DNA from: Streptomyces sp. SA15
GTDB lineage: Bacteria > Actinomycetota > Actinomycetes > Streptomycetales > Streptomycetaceae
NCBI RefSeq assembly: GCF_002291145.1
Contig: NZ_NTGE01000142.1
Span: 62,001-126,000, forward strand
Length of the DNA: 64,000 bases
Reading direction: 5' to 3'
Part shown: positions 7,956 to 16,847 of the stretch, piece by piece
Position numbering within the stretch: the first letter of the stretch is position 1
How the letters are laid out: each line of letters opens with the position of its first letter
Notes under the pieces: generated by a model
What the model was told of the DNA's origin: nothing
What the model saw: the letters and a program-made list of their open reading frames with translations, nothing else
Databases searched by the model: none
Translations under genes and position numbers: made by a program

Positions 7956-9093
7956 CCAGCGGCACCCCCGGCCGGTACGCCAGATGCACATGGCTCGGGG
8001 CGTCAAGCAGCACCAGGTCGGCGTACGCCCCCGGCGTGAGACGACCGACGTCCTCCCGTCGCAAGGCCCTCGCCCCACCCGCCGTGGCCGACCACACCGC
8101 CTCGTCCGGCGTCATCCCCATGTCCCGTACCGCGAGCGCGATGCAGAACGGGACAGAGGACGTGAAGGAAGAGCCCGGGTTGCAGTCGGTCGACAGGGCG
8201 ACCGTGACGCCCGCGTCGAGCAGACGCCGCGCGTTCGGCCACTCGGCACGCGTGGAGAACTCGGCGCCGGGGAGCAGCGTGGCGACCGTACGGCTGTTCG
8301 CCAGTGCATCGACGTCCGCGTCCGTCAGGTGCGTGCAGTGGTCGGCGCTGGCGGCATCCAGCTCGACCGCGAGTTGCACGCCGGGGCCGTACGAGAGCTG
8401 GTTGGCGTGGATGCGCGGGTGCAGCCCCTTCTCCTTGCCCGCCGTGAGGATCGCGCGGGCCTGGTCGCCGTCGAAGGCGCCCTTCTCGCAGAAGACGTCG
8501 ATCCAACGGGCGTATGGGGCACAGGCGTCGAGCATCTCGCCGGTGACCAGGGCTACGTAGGCGGCGGGGTCGTCGGCGTAGTCGGGGGAGACGATGTGGG
8601 CGCCGAGGTAGGTGACCTCGTCGGTGTGGGCGGCGGCGATGCGGAGTGCGCGGGACTCGTCCTCCACCGTCAGGCCGTAGCCGGACTTCGTTTCGAAGGT
8701 GGTCGTGCCCTGGCGGAGGGCCTCGGCGAGGTAGCGGGTGAGGTTGGCCTCCAGTTCGGCGTCCGTGGCCGCCCGGGTCGCCGCCACCGTCGTACGGATG
8801 CCGCCGGCGCTGTAGGGCCGGCCGGACATACGGGCGTTGAACTCCTGCGTCCGGTCGCCCGCGAAGACCAGGTGGGAGTGGGAGTCGACGAAGCCAGGGA
8901 GGACAGCCCGGCCGTCGGCGTCGACCCGATTGTCAGTGGCGGGTGCTTTGCTTGATTCACCGGTCCATGCGATGCGGTCGCCGTCGATGACGACGGCCGC
9001 GTCCTGGATCAGACCGAGGGGGGATCCGTCACCGAGGGAGGGGTCGTTGGTGACCAGCGTGGCGATGTTGGTGATGACAGTGCTGCTGCTCAT
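7906..9093 (-). CDS. hutI: Imidazolonepropionase
   Basis: Hydrolyses 4-imidazolone-5-propionate to N-formimidoyl-L-glutamate, third step of histidine breakdown, in the cytoplasm. At 395 aa it has the usual length. It is a metal-dependent amidohydrolase: the HxH motif lies in GFVDSHSHLVFAGDR, followed by GTTTFETKSGYGL, the metal site HANQLSYGPG and the late TDCNPGSSFTSS segment. Start ATG 9093 has GAGGA four bases upstream. It is the last gene of the leftward hutU-amidohydrolase-hutF-hutI operon. Its 3' end overlaps the convergent DUF397 gene by 50 bp, probably because the island inserted right against it. Confidence 0.95.
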   Translation of the reverse strand: MSSSTVITNIATLVTNDPSLGDGSPLGLIQDAAVVIDGDRIAWTGESSKAPATDNRVDADGRAVLPGFVDSHSHLVFAGDRTQEFNARMSGRPYSAGGIRTTVAATRAATDAELEANLTRYLAEALRQGTTTFETKSGYGLTVEDESRALRIAAAHTDEVTYLGAHIVSPDYADDPAAYVALVTGEMLDACAPYARWIDVFCEKGAFDGDQARAILTAGKEKGLHPRIHANQLSYGPGVQLAVELDAASADHCTHLTDADVDALANSRTVATLLPGAEFSTRAEWPNARRLLDAGVTVALSTDCNPGSSFTSSVPFCIALAVRDMGMTPDEAVWSATAGGARALRREDVGRLTPGAYADLVLLDAPSHVHLAYRPGVPLVTGVWRRGRGLTSRRV

Positions 9094-9128
9094 CGTGTCC
9101 TCGTGGGGGCGGGGTTCGGCGGTCGTCG

Positions 9129-10490
9129 TCAGGCGCGCAGGGATCGGATGGCTTGGGCGAGGGCCTGCGGCACATCGGGGACGAGGGCGTGTGCCCCGTC
9201 TCGTACAACGTGCCGCCCACCCACGATCGTGTGCCGTACGTCCGCTGCTGTCGCGGCGAATACGGCCGTCTCGGCGCCGAGCCTGGGCAGCGGCCCCGCT
9301 GTTCTGACCGAGTCGAGGGCGATCGTCGTGAGGTCGGCGAGCGCTCCGGTCTCGATGGTGCCCGCCTCGTCCCAGCCGAGGGCCGCGTGGCCGTCGGCGG
9401 AGGCGGCCCGCAGTAGGGCGGCGGCGGTCCAGTGGCCGCGGGTGCGGGTGCGCAGGCGCTCGTTCAGCTCCATCGCGCGTGCCTCTTCGAGCAGGTCGAT
9501 GACGGCGTGGCTGTCGGAGCCGAGGGAGAGCGGGGAGCCCGCCTGCTGAAGGGCGGCCGGAGGGCCGATGCCGTCCGCCAGGTCCCGCTCCGTCGTCGGG
9601 CACATGCAGGTGCCGGTGCCGCTGCCGCCGATGAGGGCGATGTCCTCGTCGGTGAGGTGGGTGTTGTGGACGCCGGTGGTACGTGGCCCGAGGACGCCGT
9701 GCTCGGCCAGCAGCTGCGTGGGCGTGCACCCATGAGCCTCCCGGCAGGCGTCGTTCTCGGCGGTCTGCTCGGACAGGTGCACATGGAGCGGGGCCCGCCG
9801 CTCCTCGGCCCACCGCGCCACGGTCGCCAACTGTTCGGCGGGCACGGCCCGTACGGAGTGGATGGCCGCCCCGATCCGCGCGTGATCCCGTTCCTTGAGA
9901 ACTGAACAGCGTTCCGCCCAGGCGTCCGCGCTCCCGTCGGAGAAGCGGAGTTGGTGGGTGGTGGGCGGTCGGCCGCTGTGCTTGTTCAAGATGGCGGAGG
10001 AGAGGTAGGCGGTGTCGAGGAGGGTGATGCGGATACCGGCTTCGGCGGCGGCATCGATGAGCGCCTCGCCCATCGCGTTGGGGTCGGCGTAGGGGGTGCC
10101 GCCGGGGGCGTGGTGGACGTAGTGGAACTCACCCACGGAGGTGATGCCGGCCAGCGCCATCTCGGCGTACACCGCGCGGGCGAGGGCGTGGTAGGTCTCC
10201 GGGGTCAGCCGGTCCGCCGTGGCGTACATGACCTCGCGCCAGGTCCAGAAGGTTCCGGAGCCGACCTGGACGGTGCCGCGCAGGGCACGGTGGAAGGCGT
10301 GCGAGTGGGCGTTCGCCAGCCCGGGGAGGGTGAGGCCGCGCAGCACCTCCGCACCGGGCGGTGGGGTGGGCGTGTCCCTGTGGACGGCAGTGATGCGGCC
10401 GTCTCTCGTGTCCACCGCCACACCCGGCTCGACGTGGGTGTCGAGCCAGGCGTGCTCCAGCCAGTACGTCTGCGTGTGGTGATGGGTCAC
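9129..10490 (-). CDS. hutF: Formimidoylglutamate deiminase
   Basis: Removes ammonia from N-formimidoyl-L-glutamate to give N-formyl-L-glutamate. The 453-aa protein is an amidohydrolase-superfamily enzyme with the N-terminal metal motif NAHSHAFHRALRG, HVHLSEQTAEN, HNTHLTDEDIALIGGSG, CPTTERDLADG and LGSDSHAVIDLLEEAR. The GTG start at 10490 overlaps the stop of the upstream amidohydrolase by GTGA. It means this organism uses the deiminase branch (HutF) rather than direct formiminoglutamase (HutG), as reported for Streptomyces histidine catabolism. Confidence 0.93.
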   Translation of the reverse strand: MTHHHTQTYWLEHAWLDTHVEPGVAVDTRDGRITAVHRDTPTPPPGAEVLRGLTLPGLANAHSHAFHRALRGTVQVGSGTFWTWREVMYATADRLTPETYHALARAVYAEMALAGITSVGEFHYVHHAPGGTPYADPNAMGEALIDAAAEAGIRITLLDTAYLSSAILNKHSGRPPTTHQLRFSDGSADAWAERCSVLKERDHARIGAAIHSVRAVPAEQLATVARWAEERRAPLHVHLSEQTAENDACREAHGCTPTQLLAEHGVLGPRTTGVHNTHLTDEDIALIGGSGTGTCMCPTTERDLADGIGPPAALQQAGSPLSLGSDSHAVIDLLEEARAMELNERLRTRTRGHWTAAALLRAASADGHAALGWDEAGTIETGALADLTTIALDSVRTAGPLPRLGAETAVFAATAADVRHTIVGGRHVVRDGAHALVPDVPQALAQAIRSLRA

Positions 10491-12109
10491 CTGCAGGCCA
10501 GCCCTTCCAGTACGTCGGCGAGTGCGAGTACCCCGGCCACGCAGTCGTCCTCGGACGCGTACTCGGCCGGGGAGTGCGAGACGCCGGTGGGGTTGCGTAC
10601 GAACAGCATGGCGGTCGGGATGCTCCCGGAGAGGATCCCTGCGTCGTGTCCGGCACCGGTGCCGAGGACGGGGACCTTGAGGTCGGTCTCCTTGCCCAGG
10701 ATGCGGGCGAGCTCGTCGCGCAGGGCGTGGTCGAAATCGACGACGGGGGTGAAGGACTCCCGGACGACGTCGAGGTCGATGCCGTGTGCGGCGGCGTACT
10801 CGCGAGCGGCCTTCTCGACGCCGCCGACCACCCGGTCCAGGCTCTCCTGGTCGGGGGCTCGGGAGTCGAGCCAGCCGCGGACGAGCGAAGGGATGGCGTT
10901 GACGCCGTTGGGCTCGACGGCGATCTTGCCGAAGGTGGCGACGGCACCGGCGAGTTCGGCCTCGCGGCGGGCGGCGAGCACGGTCTCGGCGTACGACAGC
11001 ATGGGGTCGCGCCGGTCGACCAGCCGGGTCGTCCCCGCGTGGTTGGCCTCGCCCCGGAAGTCGAACCGCCACCGCCCGTGTGGCCAGATGGCGCTGGCGA
11101 TGCCGACGCGATCGCCGTTGAGGTCGAGCGCCCGCCCCTGCTCGACGTGCAGCTCGACGAAGGCGCCGATACGGGCGAGCCGGTCCGGGTCCGGCCCGAT
11201 GGCGTCCGGGTCGTATCCGGCGGCCTCCATGGCCTGCGGCAGTGTGATCCCGTCACCGTCGGTCAACCTGTGCGCCTGCTCGACGGTGAGCTGCCCGGAG
11301 GCGAGCCGCGACCCGACACAGGCGAGCCCGAAACGGGCGCCCTCTTCGTCGCCGAAGTTGACGAGGGCGAGGGGCTTGGTGAACGTGGCTCCGCGAGCGC
11401 GCAGTTCATCGAGCGCGGCAAAGGAGGACACGACCCCGAGGGGCCCGTCGAAGGCCCCGCCATCGGGCACGGAGTCGAGATGCGACCCGGTGACGACGGC
11501 CTCCCCGGCGGCGGGATCTCCGAGCCAGGCCCACTGGTTCCCGTTCCGGTCGAGCTCGTACGTCAGGCCGCGCGCCTCGGCCTGCGCCTTGAACCAGGCC
11601 CGGCATTCGGCGTCGGCGCCGGTCCAGGCGAAGCGGCGGTAGCCACCGGAGTCGGCGTGCCGGCCGATGGGGTGCAGCTCGCGCCACATCTGGTGGAAGG
11701 AGACGCCGGCCACGCCAGGCTGCGGCGAGCCAGCCGACACGGGCTGCGGCCCACCAGGCGCCCCAGGCTGCGCCCCCGCATCCGACACAGGCTGCGGCCT
11801 ACCAGGCGCCCCAGGCTGCGACCCACCAGGCTCCCCAGGCTGCGCCCCGCCAGTAGCGCCAGACTGCGCCCCACCGGCTGCCGCACGCTGCACGCGGTCA
11901 CCCCGTACAGGCTGTGACCCGTCACCCCGCACAGGCTGTGACCCGTCACCCCGCACCGGCTGTGGGCAGTCGTTCCGCAGGGCGATGGGGGCACCGCTCA
12001 TGCCGTCAAGGCTATGGGGGAGGGTGGGCACAGCCGGCCCCGCGCCCGGCGACGAGGCCTCAGCCCCCACCGGAGAGTTACCGCCACGCCCACCGTCACG
12101 CTGGATCAC
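10487..12109 (-). CDS. M20-family amidohydrolase (AllC/carbamoylase type), repeat-extended N-terminus
   Basis: Zinc-dependent amidohydrolase of the allantoate amidohydrolase / N-carbamoyl-amino-acid hydrolase family, 540 aa. The catalytic part begins near residue 137 (SFHQMWRELHPIGRH) and shows TGSHLDSVPDGGAFDG, NFGDEEGARFG, ELHVEQGRALD, ANHAGTTRL and the end motif VSHSPAEYAS. GTG start 12109 overlaps the hutU stop (GTGA) and has GAGGG eight bases upstream, so the whole N-terminal stretch should be translated. That stretch of about 130 residues is low-complexity, with QPVRGDGS repeated and many QPG(A/E)PGG copies, and is absent from usual homologues. Within a hut operon the likely substrate is N-formyl-L-glutamate; this is inference, and allantoate or a carbamoyl amino acid remain possible. 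Confidence 0.85.
   Translation of the reverse strand: MIQRDGGRGGNSPVGAEASSPGAGPAVPTLPHSLDGMSGAPIALRNDCPQPVRGDGSQPVRGDGSQPVRGDRVQRAAAGGAQSGATGGAQPGEPGGSQPGAPGRPQPVSDAGAQPGAPGGPQPVSAGSPQPGVAGVSFHQMWRELHPIGRHADSGGYRRFAWTGADAECRAWFKAQAEARGLTYELDRNGNQWAWLGDPAAGEAVVTGSHLDSVPDGGAFDGPLGVVSSFAALDELRARGATFTKPLALVNFGDEEGARFGLACVGSRLASGQLTVEQAHRLTDGDGITLPQAMEAAGYDPDAIGPDPDRLARIGAFVELHVEQGRALDLNGDRVGIASAIWPHGRWRFDFRGEANHAGTTRLVDRRDPMLSYAETVLAARREAELAGAVATFGKIAVEPNGVNAIPSLVRGWLDSRAPDQESLDRVVGGVEKAAREYAAAHGIDLDVVRESFTPVVDFDHALRDELARILGKETDLKVPVLGTGAGHDAGILSGSIPTAMLFVRNPTGVSHSPAEYASEDDCVAGVLALADVLEGLACR
11700..11968. repeat. Tandem repeats in the amidohydrolase N-terminal coding region
   Basis: Three head-to-tail 24-bp copies run at 11897-11920, 11921-11944 and 11945-11968 (unit starts GTCACCCCGCACAGG; the last is diverged). 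Next to them, 11700-11880 holds several imperfect copies of a roughly 20-bp motif containing CCAGGCTGCG. The 24-bp copies keep the reading frame and encode eight-residue repeats on the minus strand. The region probably changes length by slippage. Confidence 0.85.
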
Positions 12110-13770
12110 GCGTCGTCACCCTCGCGCATAGGAACCCGCACACCCCGCTCACCGGCGAACGACTCCGCGATGTCGTACCCCGCGTCCACATGCCGGATGA
12201 CACCCATCCCGGGGTCGTTCGTCAGCACCCGCCGGATCTTCTCCCCGCCCAGCTTCGTCCCGTCGGCCACCGTCACCTGCCCGGCGTGAATCGACCGGCC
12301 CATCCCGACCCCGCCGCCGTGGTGGATGGAAACCCAGGACGCCCCGGACGCCACATTCACCATGGCATTCAGCAGCGGCCAGTCGGCGATCGCGTCCGAC
12401 CCGTCGAGCATCGCCTCGGTCTCGCGGTAGGGCGAAGCCACCGACCCGGAGTCGAGGTGGTCGCGCCCGATCGCCAGCGGAGCCGCCAACTCCCCGCTCG
12501 CGACCATGTCGTTGAACCGCTCGCCGGCCTTGTCCCGCTCGCCGTAGCCGAGCCAGCAGATACGCGCGGGCAGGCCCTGGAAGTGGACCCGCTCCCCGGC
12601 CATCTTGATCCAGCGGGCCAGGGACTCGTTCTCCGGGAACAGCTCGAGGATCGCCTTGTCGGTCTTGGCGATGTCCGACGCCTCGCCCGACAGCGCCGCC
12701 CACCGGAAGGGGCCCTTGCCCTCGCAGAACAGCGGCCGGATGTACGCGGGCACGAAGCCCGGGAAGGCGAACGCCCGCTCGTACCCGGCGAGTTGGGCCT
12801 CGCCCCGGATCGAGTTGCCGTAGTCGAAGACCTCGGCGCCGGCGTCCATGAAGCCGACCATCGCCTCGACATGCCGGGCCATGGACTCGCGCGCACGGGT
12901 GGTGAAGCCCGCCGGGTCCTTGGCCGCGTAGGAGGCCATGTCGTCGAAGTCGACCCCCAGCGGCAGGTACGCCAGCGGATCGTGCGCCGAGGTCTGGTCG
13001 GTGACGATGTCGATGGGGGCGCCCATGGCCAGCAGCTGCGGGACGAGTTCGGCGGCGTTGCCGAGGACGCCGATGGAGAGGGCCTTGCGCTGATCCCGTG
13101 CCTCCACGGCCAGCTGGAGAGCGTGGTCCAGGGAGTCGGCCTTCACGTCCAGGTACCGGTGCTCGATGCGCCGCTCGATCGCCCGGGGGTCGCAGTCGAC
13201 ACAGATCACGACACCGTCGTTCATGGTCACGGCGAGCGGCTGGGCGCCGCCCATGCCGCCGAGGCCGGCGGTCAGGGTGATCGTCCCGGCCAGCGTGCCG
13301 CCGAACTTCTTCGCGGCGACGGCGGCGAAGGTCTCGTAGGTGCCCTGGAGGATGCCCTGGGTGCCGATGTAGATCCAGGAACCGGCGGTCATCTGCCCGT
13401 ACATGGTCAGCCCCAGCTGTTCCAGCCGCCGGAACTCCTCCCAGTTGGCCCAGTCGCCGACGAGGTTGGAGTTGGCGATGAGCACACGCGGCGCCCACTC
13501 GTGGGTCTGCATGACGCCGACGGGGCGGCCGGACTGGACGAGCATGGTCTCGTCCTGCTTCAACGTCCTGAGCGTGCGCACCATCGCGTCGAAGGAGCGC
13601 CAGTCGCGGGCAGCCTTGCCCGTCCCGCCGTAGACGACCAGCTTGTCGGGGTGTTCGGCGACCTCCGGGTCGAGGTTGTTCTGGAGCATCCGCAGGGCGG
13701 CTTCCTGCTGCCATCCCAGGGCGCTCAGTTCCGTGCCGCGCGGCGCTCGTACGGGGCGGGGTCCTGACAC
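12106..13770 (-). CDS. hutU: Urocanate hydratase
   Basis: Converts urocanate to 4-imidazolone-5-propionate using NAD+ as an electrophilic cofactor. The 554-aa length is normal. Conserved features include YGGTGKAARDW, MYGQMTAGSWIYIGTQGI, the dinucleotide loop GLGGMGGAQPLA, CVDCD, and SIHHGGGVGMGRSIHAGQ near the C-terminus. The start is GTG 13770. It is the first gene of the leftward operon, with a good promoter about 55-80 bp upstream. No canonical histidine ammonia-lyase gene is part of this operon. Confidence 0.97.
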   Translation of the reverse strand: MSGPRPVRAPRGTELSALGWQQEAALRMLQNNLDPEVAEHPDKLVVYGGTGKAARDWRSFDAMVRTLRTLKQDETMLVQSGRPVGVMQTHEWAPRVLIANSNLVGDWANWEEFRRLEQLGLTMYGQMTAGSWIYIGTQGILQGTYETFAAVAAKKFGGTLAGTITLTAGLGGMGGAQPLAVTMNDGVVICVDCDPRAIERRIEHRYLDVKADSLDHALQLAVEARDQRKALSIGVLGNAAELVPQLLAMGAPIDIVTDQTSAHDPLAYLPLGVDFDDMASYAAKDPAGFTTRARESMARHVEAMVGFMDAGAEVFDYGNSIRGEAQLAGYERAFAFPGFVPAYIRPLFCEGKGPFRWAALSGEASDIAKTDKAILELFPENESLARWIKMAGERVHFQGLPARICWLGYGERDKAGERFNDMVASGELAAPLAIGRDHLDSGSVASPYRETEAMLDGSDAIADWPLLNAMVNVASGASWVSIHHGGGVGMGRSIHAGQVTVADGTKLGGEKIRRVLTNDPGMGVIRHVDAGYDIAESFAGERGVRVPMREGDDA

Positions 13771-13823
13771 GGTCTGCCTCCTATGCGGATTGCTCCCAGT
13801 GGACTGTTACTGCTGATATTCAC

Positions 13824-13852
13824 ATCCTGACGTCCTGAATAGAACTAGTCAA
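13824..13852 (-). promoter_or_regulatory. Promoter of the hutU operon
   Basis: Leftward sequence TTGACT (13847-13852), 17-bp spacer, CAGGAT (13824-13829) closely fits the housekeeping consensus of Streptomyces. It lies 54 bp before the hutU start. The spacer contains GACGTC in a partly symmetric setting that could bind a repressor. Confidence 0.6.
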
Positions 13853-13925
13853 TACGTCCGCCCGTCGGCCCGGGCACGGCGCTGTGTTTGGCTGGACGCA
13901 TGGACGCACGGACGCAGGCAACGAC

Positions 13926-15383
13926 ATGACGGGGGATGTTGTGGGCAACGTCAACGACGATCACGGGCCAGATCACGAAAGCGATTACGACAGCGATCAG
14001 GACAGCCGCTCCGACGCCGCACGTGCGGCCCGGCGGGACGAAGCGGTGCGGGCCGCCGTGGAACAGGGGCTGCTCGGGTCGGCCACCCCCGTCGTCGGCC
14101 TGCTCGATGTCACCGGCATCAAGGAGTCGGCGGCGGCTCTGCGGGCGGCCTTCGACGCGGTCACCGCGCCCGGCACGCCCGTGCTGCACGCCTTCGCGGT
14201 GAAGGCGACCCCGCTGGTGCCGGTGCTGCGCCTGCTGGGGGAAGAGGGGATCGGCGCCGAGGTGGCGAGCCCGGGCGAACTGGCGTTGGCCCGGGCGGCG
14301 GGGCTGCCGCCGGGCCGGACGGTCCTGGACTCGCCCGCCAAGACACCGGCCGAGCTGCGGGAGGCGCTGGCGCTCGGGATCGCCGTCAACGCGGACAACC
14401 CGCAGGAGCTGGACCGAATCGACGGCCTGATGAGGTCCGCCCCCAGCCGCTCCCCCCTCGGGATCCGGGTGAACCCGCAGGTCGGCGGCGGCTCCATCGA
14501 GGCGCTGTCCACCGCCACGGCGACCTCGAAGTTCGGAGTGGCGCTGCGGGACGAGGGGGCGCGCGAGTGGGTGGTCCGGGCGTATGCCGAGCGCCCCTGG
14601 CTGACCCGGCTGCACGCGCACACCGGCTCGCAGGGCATCCCGCTGTCGCTGATGGCCGAGGGCGTGGCGGAGACGTACGGGCTCGCCGAGGAGATCAACC
14701 GGCGCATCGGGCGGCCGCAGATCGACACGATCGACATCGGCGGCGGACTTCCGGTGAACTTCATGTCGGACGCGACGAAACCGACGTACGCGGACTACGC
14801 GCGCGTGCTGCGCGAGGCGGTGCCGGGGCTGTTCGACGGGCGGTACGGGCTGGTGACGGAGTTCGGGCGGTCGCTGCTGGCCAAGCACGGCACGGTGGTG
14901 GCCCGGGTCGAGTACGCCAAGAGCGCCGGCGGGCGGCCGGTCGCGGTCACGCACGCGGGCGTGCAGGTGGCGACGCGGACGGTGTACGCGCCGGGGGCGT
15001 GGCCGCTCAGGATCGCCGCGTACGACGGCAAGGGGCGGCCGAAGGAGGGGCCCGAGGTGGTGCAGGACGTCGCCGGTCCGGCGTGCTTCGCGGGCGACCT
15101 GCTGGCGACGGGGCGCGCGCTGCCGTTGCTGGAGCAGGGCGACTACGCGGCGGCGCTGGACACGGGCGCGTACTACTTCGCGCACCACTACGCCTACAAC
15201 TCCCTCGCCCGGCCCGGGATCTACGGCTTCGCCCCGGACGGTGCCGGAGGCATCGCCTTCGCGACCGTACGCGAGCCGCAGAGCGTCGAGGAGATCGTGG
15301 CCGAGTCGGGAGGGGCGCACGCGGACGCGCTCACCACCCTCCGCGCGCCCGGGGGCGTTGACGTACGCCGGAGCATCCGCTGA
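13926..15383 (+). CDS. Group IV PLP-dependent decarboxylase (diaminopimelate decarboxylase-like)
   Basis: Fold-type III PLP enzyme of about 485 aa. HAFAVKATPLVPVL carries the PLP lysine. HTGSQGIP, IDIGGGLPVNF and TEFGRSLLAKHG are the phosphate- and substrate-binding loops, GPACFAGD carries the conserved Cys, and the late YYFAHHYAYNS region closes the site. The N-terminal 35 residues are acidic and repetitive (DHGPDHESDYDSDQDS). The ATG at 13926 lacks a clear ribosome site; GTG 13941 has GGGGGA four bases upstream and may be the real start. It is divergent from hutU. The substrate is unknown; an essential lysA is expected elsewhere. Confidence 0.8.
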   Translation: MTGDVVGNVNDDHGPDHESDYDSDQDSRSDAARAARRDEAVRAAVEQGLLGSATPVVGLLDVTGIKESAAALRAAFDAVTAPGTPVLHAFAVKATPLVPVLRLLGEEGIGAEVASPGELALARAAGLPPGRTVLDSPAKTPAELREALALGIAVNADNPQELDRIDGLMRSAPSRSPLGIRVNPQVGGGSIEALSTATATSKFGVALRDEGAREWVVRAYAERPWLTRLHAHTGSQGIPLSLMAEGVAETYGLAEEINRRIGRPQIDTIDIGGGLPVNFMSDATKPTYADYARVLREAVPGLFDGRYGLVTEFGRSLLAKHGTVVARVEYAKSAGGRPVAVTHAGVQVATRTVYAPGAWPLRIAAYDGKGRPKEGPEVVQDVAGPACFAGDLLATGRALPLLEQGDYAAALDTGAYYFAHHYAYNSLARPGIYGFAPDGAGGIAFATVREPQSVEEIVAESGGAHADALTTLRAPGGVDVRRSIR

Positions 15384-15397
15384 TCAACTGGCGCTGA

Positions 15398-15427
15398 TCA
15401 ACTGGCCTGGAAAACCAGGCCAGTTGA
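15398..15427. terminator. Hairpin terminator after the decarboxylase gene
   Basis: A perfect 13-bp stem (TCAACTGGCCTGG / complement) with an AAAA loop starts 15 bp after the stop codon. The bases before it include two copies of GCTGATCAACTGG 14 bp apart (15379, 15393). Confidence 0.85.
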
Positions 15428-15545
15428 CCCACCTTAGTCATCTGCCGCATGTTCCACTGGAAAATGCCAGAAGCCTCACCCCTCTCCCACACAGTGCGTA
15501 GTTTCGGGGTCACTCAGCCGAACTCCAGGCGGGAGGGGAGCCACG

Positions 15546-15953
15546 GTGCCCGGAATCGACGAGTGCCTGCTGGAAGCCATGCGACTGCCCGGTGCCCGGG
15601 GCGCCGCACTGGTCGACTGGACGAGCGGACTGGCCCTGGGCATCGTCGGGGAGTCCCCGGGCGGCGACCGGGAGACGGCCGCGGTGGAGGCCGCCGAGCT
15701 CGCCCGGCTCGCCGCCGAGCAGCACGCCTTCGCGCCCGAACCCGAAGGGGACGGCACCGACGAGGACGGCGCCGATCCACCCGTCGAGGACCTGATCATC
15801 AGCAATCGGGACAGCTACCACGTGCTGCGGTTCGTGCGGACGTCCTTCGACAGCAGCGTGTGCCTGCACCTGTGGCTGGCTCGCGCGGAGGGGAACCTCG
15901 CGCTGGCCCGCATCAGACTCGGCGAGATGGTCGGACGGCTGGTGCTGGGATGA
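15546..15953 (+). CDS. Roadblock/LC7-like small protein
   Basis: Protein of 135 aa opening with PGIDECLLEAMRLPGARGAAL, then VDWTSGLALGIVGE, the same layout as the roadblock protein at 17477 (VDYTSGMALGTMG). An acidic insert EPEGDGTDEDGADPPVED precedes the second half (SYHVLRFVRTS, LHLWLARAEGNLALARIRL). Roadblock proteins form small dimeric platforms acting on Ras-like GTPases. The GTG start at 15546 has GGGAGGGGA upstream. The stop overlaps the next gene by ATGA. Confidence 0.75.
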   Translation: MPGIDECLLEAMRLPGARGAALVDWTSGLALGIVGESPGGDRETAAVEAAELARLAAEQHAFAPEPEGDGTDEDGADPPVEDLIISNRDSYHVLRFVRTSFDSSVCLHLWLARAEGNLALARIRLGEMVGRLVLG

Positions 15954-16804
15954 CCGCCGTACGAACCCCTCCGCCGCCCCGGCTGCCCGTGCGGAACAAG
16001 GCGGCGGCCCGGGAGCGGGGCTGGGGCGGTGTCTCGCCGATGCTGACCCGGCTCGCCGCCGAGCGCGCCACCGGCGTCCTCGTCCGGGAGCGCGGCACGC
16101 TCCACCTCGCCGAGGGCCGGGTGGTGCACGCCGAGAGCCCCTCCTCCCCCGGGATCGAGGTCCTGCTAACCGCCCGCGGCACGCTGGACGCCGAGGCCTG
16201 GCGGGAGGCGCTGGCCGAGACCGGCGACCGGCACCGCGCCGGCCACCGCCTGGTCGACGGCGGACACCTCACTCCGGGAGCGCTGGAGCTGTGCCGGCTC
16301 ACCGCGCTGTACGACGCGGCGTACTTCGTCCTCGCCCCCAGCAGCACCCCGGGCCGCTTCCGCTACGGCGCCGAGGCCGGGCCCGGCTGCGAGTGCCCGG
16401 TGCCGGTGGCCGCCGTGGAGCGCGAGACGTTGCGCCGCCGCGATCTGCTGCACGGCATCTGGCCCGATCCGGCCACGGACCACGCACCGCTCACCCGGGC
16501 GGACCGTGCCGCACCCCCGCCGCCCACCGCCCGCCAGCGGGCGGTCCTGGCCCGGCTGGACGACGTCCGTACGGCGGTGGAGATCGCCCGGGACCTGGGC
16601 CGCCCGGCGTTCCACACGCTGGTGGACCTACGGCGGCTGGCGGCGGCCGGAGTCATCGCGCCCCGCCCGCAGGCCCCCACCGAACCGCCCGAAACACACG
16701 AAGGCCTCGCAGGGCTCGACACCCTCGACGCGCTCCCGCCCGAGTTCACCGATCCCCACATCACGTTGCTGAAGAGGCTCAGGGATGCGCTGGAGGCCCT
16801 TTGA
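15950..16804 (+). CDS. PATAN/DUF4388-like regulatory protein with C-terminal winged helix
   Basis: Protein of 284 aa. The N-terminal part (about 28-110: SPMLTRLAAERATGVLVRER, then LHLAEGRVVHAES) resembles PATAN/DUF4388 modules found in bacterial signalling proteins. A central segment holds GCECPV. The C-terminal part (about 190-245: RQRAVLARLDDVRTAVEIAR, LGRPAFHTLVDLRRLAAAGVI) looks like a winged helix. The start overlaps the upstream roadblock gene by ATGA. Being translationally coupled to a roadblock protein suggests the two form a complex. Assignment rests on motif resemblance and is tentative. Confidence 0.6.
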   Translation: MTAVRTPPPPRLPVRNKAAARERGWGGVSPMLTRLAAERATGVLVRERGTLHLAEGRVVHAESPSSPGIEVLLTARGTLDAEAWREALAETGDRHRAGHRLVDGGHLTPGALELCRLTALYDAAYFVLAPSSTPGRFRYGAEAGPGCECPVPVAAVERETLRRRDLLHGIWPDPATDHAPLTRADRAAPPPPTARQRAVLARLDDVRTAVEIARDLGRPAFHTLVDLRRLAAAGVIAPRPQAPTEPPETHEGLAGLDTLDALPPEFTDPHITLLKRLRDALEAL

Positions 16805-16847
16805 GCGGCGGCAGCGGCAGTGGACCCGCGCCGAGAGGAGAGACCTG

